Positions 7,439-10,836 of a stretch of 10,836 nucleotides of DNA are shown piece by piece. This DNA comes from an uncultured Phascolarctobacterium sp. (GTDB lineage: Bacteria; Bacillota; Negativicutes; Acidaminococcales; Acidaminococcaceae), in NCBI GenBank assembly GCA_900554395.1, contig USHB01000033.1, forward strand, positions 1 to 10,836, written 5' to 3'. Under the pieces are notes generated by a model that saw nothing but the letters and a program-made list of their open reading frames with translations, did no database searches and was not told where the DNA came from. Within the stretch, counting starts at the first letter, position 1, and each line of letters opens with the position of its first letter. The translations under genes and the position numbers were made by a program.

Positions 7439-8359
7439 ATGTTTGCCAAGGCTAAAGCGTATTATAAGGAACATTTTATTAAAGATATTTTATCCTTTTC
7501 AGGTAGAATGAACCGCAAAGAAATGATATGTAGATCAATGCTTATTGAGTGTAGTTTAATGATGTTGTTTTTAGTAATTGCTTCATTAACTATTGCAGCA
7601 TTTTTAATATCGGATAAAGGTAATACTTTGCGGTTAAGTTCCACAGAAGTTTTTCCGGGTATAATCTTGCTGATAGCGCTGGTTTATTTGTCGATGATTG
7701 TACGCAGATTACATGATTTGGGGTATAGTGGCTGGCAGTTATTGCCATTTGGTATTCTTTGTGGATGTATCGTAGCATTGATTTTCTTTGGGCTAAATGC
7801 AATTTTTATTAATATAGTTATAACATTCGCCAGTATTTATCTTGCGGCAATGCCGGGAGAAAATGAAGACAACAGGTTTGGCAAAGCTCCAGCGCCGATT
7901 GAAAATAATTGGTGGGATAAAAAGGAAAACAGAAATATACAAGCGGTTTTCAACTATTTAGGCAGCATGGATTGGATTAATGATTACCTTAATTTTAGCG
8001 GACGTTTAAGCTGCCGAGATTATTTTTTCAGAACAACGGGAGTATTTTACTTTTTTGGAATTCTTATAGTGATGATTAATTTGATAGGCACTTTTTTATT
8101 AGATGAGCCGGATTTTACAGCAGCGGCGATAATTGTTTTGGTTATAACAGCATTGCTTTTGCTGTTTGCGGTAGATGTACGCCGTAACCACGATTTTGGA
8201 CGTCCTTTTATTTGGTCGCTTTTAGTATTAATACCTTTTGTTAACGTATGGTATCTGCTGCGGCAGTTTTGCTTCACGGGTGACCTTGAAGAAAATAAAT
8301 ACGGCGCACCGCGTACATGGATAGATGAAAATGGCGTTTTGAGAAATAACGATTATTAA
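7439..8359 (+). CDS. Membrane protein with two tandem DUF805 units
   Basis: A 306-residue inner membrane protein made of two related halves, each resembling DUF805. Unit 1 (about 18-152) opens FSGRMNRKE, has hydrophobic segments near 34-57, 72-88, 101-119 and 121-138, the motif RRLHDLGYSGW (89-99) and the exit motif GENEDNRFGKAP. Unit 2 (about 184-293) opens FSGRLSCRDYF, has segments near 201-221, 228-246 and 258-277, the motif RRNHDFGRP (248-256) and GDLEENKYGAPR. DUF805 has no established biochemical role, so I assign none. Most family members I know of have one unit; two in one chain suggests internal duplication. AAAGGGG at 7424-7430 is 8 bases from ATG 7439. Codon use looks more AT-rich than in the ribosomal genes. 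The lipase gene starts 21 bases downstream. Confidence 0.85.
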   Translation: MFAKAKAYYKEHFIKDILSFSGRMNRKEMICRSMLIECSLMMLFLVIASLTIAAFLISDKGNTLRLSSTEVFPGIILLIALVYLSMIVRRLHDLGYSGWQLLPFGILCGCIVALIFFGLNAIFINIVITFASIYLAAMPGENEDNRFGKAPAPIENNWWDKKENRNIQAVFNYLGSMDWINDYLNFSGRLSCRDYFFRTTGVFYFFGILIVMINLIGTFLLDEPDFTAAAIIVLVITALLLLFAVDVRRNHDFGRPFIWSLLVLIPFVNVWYLLRQFCFTGDLEENKYGAPRTWIDENGVLRNNDY

Positions 8360-8380
8360 AGATTATGAGGAAATAAATTT

Positions 8381-9811
8381 ATGAAAGCAGTAAAAATTTT
8401 AATAGCAGCATTACTACTGTTGGCGTTGACTGTTACACAAGCTTTGGCTGCGGAATTAACGCCGGATGAAAAAAAGAATATCATCAAAGAATATTATTTT
8501 ACCGAAGCGGTTAACATTGCCGCAGGGCTGTGCATTGGCATTTATGACCCGCAGCAGGCGCCGGAAATTGCCTATTTGCGTGATTACGGCTGGGAAATTG
8601 TGCCGTTTAAGTTAAAGGACGGCAAGGTTGACAGCAGTATTGTTGTTGCCAAAAATCACGATGAAGAACATGATTTGGATTTTTATATTGTGGGCTTCCG
8701 CGGCAGCGCCAATAAAAAAGATTGGAAGATAAATCTGGAAACGGAACAGGTTCCGTTCGGCGGCAGCAATTTACCGGAATTTAAAGATTTTGCTGCAAAT
8801 ACAAAAGCTGATGAAACTGTGCCCATGGTGCATAAAGGCTTTAATGAATATGTTAATACTGTTTTGGAAGCTACTATGCAGGATGGCAGCAGCAGTAAAA
8901 AATTTATTGAAGAAATTAAAAGCAACCCCAAGGTTAGGGTATTGCTTACCGGCCACAGCCTTGGTGGCGCAGTAGCAACACTTATGGCAGAGCGCCTTGT
9001 AAGCATGGGGATAGAAAAATGGCGTGTGCCTGTAATTACATTTGGTGCGCCTGCTATTGGCAATGCAGCTTTTGCCAAAGCCTATGGCGATAAAATTTTG
9101 CTGTGGCGCATTACCAATACGGCAGACCCGATACCGGGCAGCCTGCAAACCTTTTTTGGCGGCTATAAACAGTTTGGCAGGCAGCATAAATACAGCGTAT
9201 CGCCTAAACTGGCAACACAGCAGCATGATATGGCAATGTATTTTGATGTATCGGTACATAATTATTACGAAGCGCTGCAGAAAGCACAAGCTGCCGGGCT
9301 GATTGCCAAAACGCCCATGCAGCAGTTAAATGGCACGGAACCTTTGGTTGCAGTATGGATTGGGCACAGCAGCGCACTTGAAAAACGTCCGTATTTGCCG
9401 GATATTCAAACTTTTTTGCTTACCGAGTACCAGAATATGCTTCCGCGGTATATTATTATGAATGACAACATCGATTTAAGCAGGCAGAACTTTTTGCCGA
9501 TGAGTTATTTTACAAATCAGGCTCAGGCCAAAGGCGCCGATTATATAATTATTGCTGAAATGGACGGACACCAGCCGCAAAACAGTGAAAACTGGTATAT
9601 TAATATGAACCAAAGTGTTTTTACTGCCAGTGGCGGCCTCGTTAACGTCATAAGCGTTTCTAAACTGGTTTCGCCGGTATCGGGCAATATGCATGCAGCG
9701 GTTTACGCAGTTAAGGAAGGACGCGCGCAGCTGAAAGAGTGCCTGCCTTTTGTACAGACAGAATATGATAAAACTCCGCAGTGGATTAGATTGGGAGAGG
9801 AAATAAATTGA
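8381..9811 (+). CDS. Secreted class 3 lipase-family protein with extra C-terminal region
   Basis: A predicted exported alpha/beta-hydrolase of 476 residues. Residues 1-24 form a signal peptide (MKAV basic start, hydrophobic core, ALAAE cleavage region) with no lipobox cysteine. The lipase_3 domain covers about 45-300: FRGSANKKDW (106-115) near the oxyanion region, the nucleophile elbow GHSLGG (191-196, Ser193), FGAPAIGN (221-228), Asp249 in NTADPIPG, and His293 in SVHNYY. The Ser-Asp-His triad therefore looks complete, and an esterase or lipase acting on lipids outside the cytoplasm is likely, though the substrate is unknown. Residues about 315-476 do not belong to the hydrolase fold as I know it and I cannot assign them. 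GAGG at 8367-8370 precedes ATG 8381. The stop overlaps the next gene's start by three bases. Confidence 0.88.
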   Translation: MKAVKILIAALLLLALTVTQALAAELTPDEKKNIIKEYYFTEAVNIAAGLCIGIYDPQQAPEIAYLRDYGWEIVPFKLKDGKVDSSIVVAKNHDEEHDLDFYIVGFRGSANKKDWKINLETEQVPFGGSNLPEFKDFAANTKADETVPMVHKGFNEYVNTVLEATMQDGSSSKKFIEEIKSNPKVRVLLTGHSLGGAVATLMAERLVSMGIEKWRVPVITFGAPAIGNAAFAKAYGDKILLWRITNTADPIPGSLQTFFGGYKQFGRQHKYSVSPKLATQQHDMAMYFDVSVHNYYEALQKAQAAGLIAKTPMQQLNGTEPLVAVWIGHSSALEKRPYLPDIQTFLLTEYQNMLPRYIIMNDNIDLSRQNFLPMSYFTNQAQAKGADYIIIAEMDGHQPQNSENWYINMNQSVFTASGGLVNVISVSKLVSPVSGNMHAAVYAVKEGRAQLKECLPFVQTEYDKTPQWIRLGEEIN

Positions 9812-10452
9812 AAGAAGAAGCTTTAAAGGAATTAGAAACTCAGCTTAAAAATTGCCGTGAATGTAAATTATGCGAATTTGCCAAAGGCCCTGTTGGCTGG
9901 TTTGGCTGTGCTGATACGCCAATAGTATTTGTAGGCGAGGGTCCCGGCGGCGTCGAGGATGATTACGGCTGTCCGTTAATCGGCCCTTCCGGGCAGCTGC
10001 TTGATAAAGCGCTTTGGGCAACCAAAATGACGAGAGACAGGGTTATAACAACAAACGTAGTTAAATGCCGTCCTAAAGGAAACCGCACGCCTAATATTGC
10101 CGAAGCCGATTTTTGCGCGCAGCGCTGGCTTGATAAAGAACTTGCCATATTGCAGCCTAAAGTTGTGGTAGCACTTGGCAGCGTAGCACTGCATTATTTG
10201 GGCAACCCCGATATGCGCATTACGCGCGACCGCGGGAAATGGTTTAAAACCAGGCAGGGATTTGATTGCATTGCTACTTATCATCCGGCATATTTGCTGC
10301 GCCTTGCAGACCCGCATGTAGTGAACCATGCCAAATGGGAAGTATTTTATGATTTGGAAGCAGCGCGTAAAAAAGCGGAAGAAGCAGTGCCGGATTACAA
10401 ATTTATGAGCGAAGAAAAAACCAATTTGTTCAAGTTGTTTACAAAACGATAA
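9808..10452 (+). CDS. Uracil-DNA glycosylase family 4 (iron-sulfur)
   Basis: A family 4 uracil-DNA glycosylase of 214 residues, which removes uracil from DNA to start base excision repair. Four cysteines spaced as in the 4Fe-4S-binding enzymes are present: C16, C19, C87 (in NVVKCRPKGNRTP) and C103. Motif 1 is GEGPGGVEDDYGCPLIGPSG (43-62) and motif 2 includes H159-P160-A161 in YHPAYLLR. The common form of motif 1 is GEAPG.DED...PFVG, so this copy is slightly divergent but plausible as active. The start is TTG at 9808, overlapping the lipase stop (TTGA), with GAGAGG 7-8 bases upstream inside lipase codons; translation is probably coupled to the lipase. The C-terminal 30 residues are charged and unassigned. 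A strong terminator follows. Confidence 0.92.
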   Translation: MKEEALKELETQLKNCRECKLCEFAKGPVGWFGCADTPIVFVGEGPGGVEDDYGCPLIGPSGQLLDKALWATKMTRDRVITTNVVKCRPKGNRTPNIAEADFCAQRWLDKELAILQPKVVVALGSVALHYLGNPDMRITRDRGKWFKTRQGFDCIATYHPAYLLRLADPHVVNHAKWEVFYDLEAARKKAEEAVPDYKFMSEEKTNLFKLFTKR

Positions 10453-10461
10453 AAGTTTTAG

Positions 10462-10501
10462 AAAAAAAAGCATGGTTAGCACTTGCTAACCATGCTTTTT
10501 T
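10462..10501 (+). terminator. Strong, potentially bidirectional terminator after the UDG gene
   Basis: GCATGGTTAGC (10470-10480) and GCTAACCATGC (10485-10495) form an 11-pair stem, with A10481 and T10484 able to extend it around a tiny loop. It is flanked by eight A (10462-10469) and six T (10496-10501), so it could act in both directions. Its GGTTAGC/GCTAACC core reappears twice downstream, and its right arm overlaps the -35 element of the next promoter. Confidence 0.92.
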
Positions 10502-10511
10502 ATGTTATACT
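10483..10511 (+). promoter_or_regulatory. Promoter of the DUF3793 gene, overlapping the terminator
   Basis: TTGCTA (10483-10488) as -35, a 17-base spacer, and TGTTATACT (10503-10511), an extended -10 with TATACT. The start site would be near 10518, giving a leader of about 130 bases before ATG 10649. The -35 lies in the terminator stem, and an iron-box-like dyad follows at 10524-10542. Confidence 0.7.
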
Positions 10512-10523
10512 TCTAAATGTAAG

Positions 10524-10542
10524 TTAGATTAAGCTAACCAAA
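10524..10542 (+). promoter_or_regulatory. DtxR/IdeR-type iron-box-like operator
   Basis: TTAGATTAAGCTAACCAAA matches the known DtxR/IdeR box TWAGGTTAGSCTAACCTWA at 16 of 19 positions (mismatches at 5, 9 and 17). It sits about 7 bases downstream of the predicted start site, where a bound repressor would block transcription. This suggests control by a metal-dependent DtxR-family regulator. The regulator gene is not in the window, so this remains a prediction. Confidence 0.6.
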
Positions 10543-10626
10543 TATTCCGAAGAACCTTCTTCTTTTGATTACTGCTTAAATAACTGCGCTTTGACCAATG
10601 CCCCTCCTGAAGAATATTTGGTTAGC
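10533..10626 (+). repeat. Perfect 15-base inverted repeat in the DUF3793 leader
   Basis: GCTAACCAAATATTC (10533-10547) and its exact reverse complement GAATATTTGGTTAGC (10612-10626) enclose 64 bases. In RNA they would make a long stem ending 11 bases before the GGGGTGA ribosome binding site (10638-10644). The loop holds CCCC (10601-10604), which could pair with GGGG of that site, extended by two wobble pairs. I do not recognise a known riboswitch. The left arm also overlaps the iron-box-like operator. Confidence 0.75.
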
Positions 10627-10648
10627 AATCTCTCTTTGGGGTGATAAA

Positions 10649-10836
10649 ATGGCACAGTCAATTTTAGGCTTTAATAATTTAGATGAATTTTTTGCTTTTC
10701 ATGCTGCTCCTGCCATTGCAGGCATAAAACCGGCCAACCTGTTCAGCTGCCCGGCAAAATTAATGCCGCAGGCGGATGAAATACTGGCACATTATGCAAA
10801 GCAGTTTGGCGAAAGTGATACCCGCTTTAAACTGTT
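10649..10836 (+). CDS. DUF3793 family protein, 3'-truncated by window edge
   Basis: The first 62 residues of a protein that continues past the window. They read MAQSILGFNNLDEFFAFHAA, then PAIAGIKPANLFSCPAKL and a helix-like QADEILAHYAKQFG segment. The H-x2-P-x3-G-x-K-x2-N-L-F-S pattern (residues 18-33) resembles the N-terminus of DUF3793 proteins, which in related organisms I recall near flavodoxin and ferrous-iron transport genes; that memory could not be checked here. The function is unknown. ATG 10649 is chosen because GGGGTGA at 10638-10644 precedes it. An in-frame ATG at 10598 would add 17 residues but lacks a ribosome binding site and lies inside the leader structure. The leader suggests metal-dependent control. 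Confidence 0.72.
   Translation, partial: MAQSILGFNNLDEFFAFHAAPAIAGIKPANLFSCPAKLMPQADEILAHYAKQFGESDTRFKL

Noticed and set aside
8771..9289. Long minus-strand open frame inside the lipase gene
   Set aside because: It mirrors conserved lipase codons, including the catalytic motif; the cysteine- and arginine-rich translation is typical of a shadow frame.
10548..10611. Known riboswitch in the DUF3793 leader loop
   Set aside because: I looked for motifs of TPP, cobalamin, fluoride, preQ1, purine, SAM and manganese classes and found none; only the inverted repeat itself is supported.
10598..10648. Possible leader peptide or earlier start (ATG 10598) before the DUF3793 gene
   Set aside because: It is in frame with the main gene and has no stop before it, so it cannot be a separate leader peptide, and no ribosome binding site precedes it.

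Overview
The window looks like the chromosome of a Bacillota (Firmicutes) bacterium. The gene order rpsE-rpmD-rplO-secY-adk-infA-rpmJ-rpsM-rpsK-rpsD-rpoA-rplQ is the Firmicutes-type fusion of the spc and alpha operons, with strong AGGAGG ribosome binding sites and a zinc-type adenylate kinase. The moderate base composition and the accessory genes would suit the Negativicutes, but that is an inference and I do not assign a genus. Every gene reads on the + strand.

Region 1 (1-6146) is the end of the ribosomal protein/secretion/transcription operon. It starts inside rpsE and runs to rplQ. Gaps are only 1-25 bases except for 72 bases before rpoA, which hold a small perfect hairpin. It ends at a clear rho-independent terminator at 6123-6146. 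The map gene (and small KOW gene) often found between adk and infA is absent, and no ecfA/ecfT/truA genes follow rplQ.

Region 2 (6147-7392) is housekeeping. A cyclophilin-type peptidyl-prolyl isomerase is followed, with a 1-base overlap, by a small GIY-YIG nuclease-fold protein. Next comes a CspA-type cold shock gene with its own strong promoter, a hairpin-bearing 5' leader and a strong terminator.

Region 3 (7388-10501) is a probable three-gene operon. It encodes a membrane protein with two tandem DUF805 units, a secreted class 3 lipase with an unassigned C-terminal region, and a family 4 (iron-sulfur) uracil-DNA glycosylase. It starts at an extended -10 promoter just after the cold shock terminator and closes with a strong hairpin terminator.

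Region 4 (10470-10836) is the most interesting part. A promoter overlapping the last terminator drives a DUF3793 gene that runs off the window. Just downstream of its predicted start site lies a 19-base sequence matching the DtxR/IdeR iron-box consensus at 16 of 19 positions. The same leader holds a perfect 15-base inverted repeat enclosing 64 bases. The word GGTTAGC/GCTAACC occurs four times here. I read this as a metal-responsive control region with possible additional RNA-level control. This is a prediction from sequence only.

No tRNA, rRNA, CRISPR array, insertion sequence or prophage was seen, and no gene-free stretch exceeds 300 bases.
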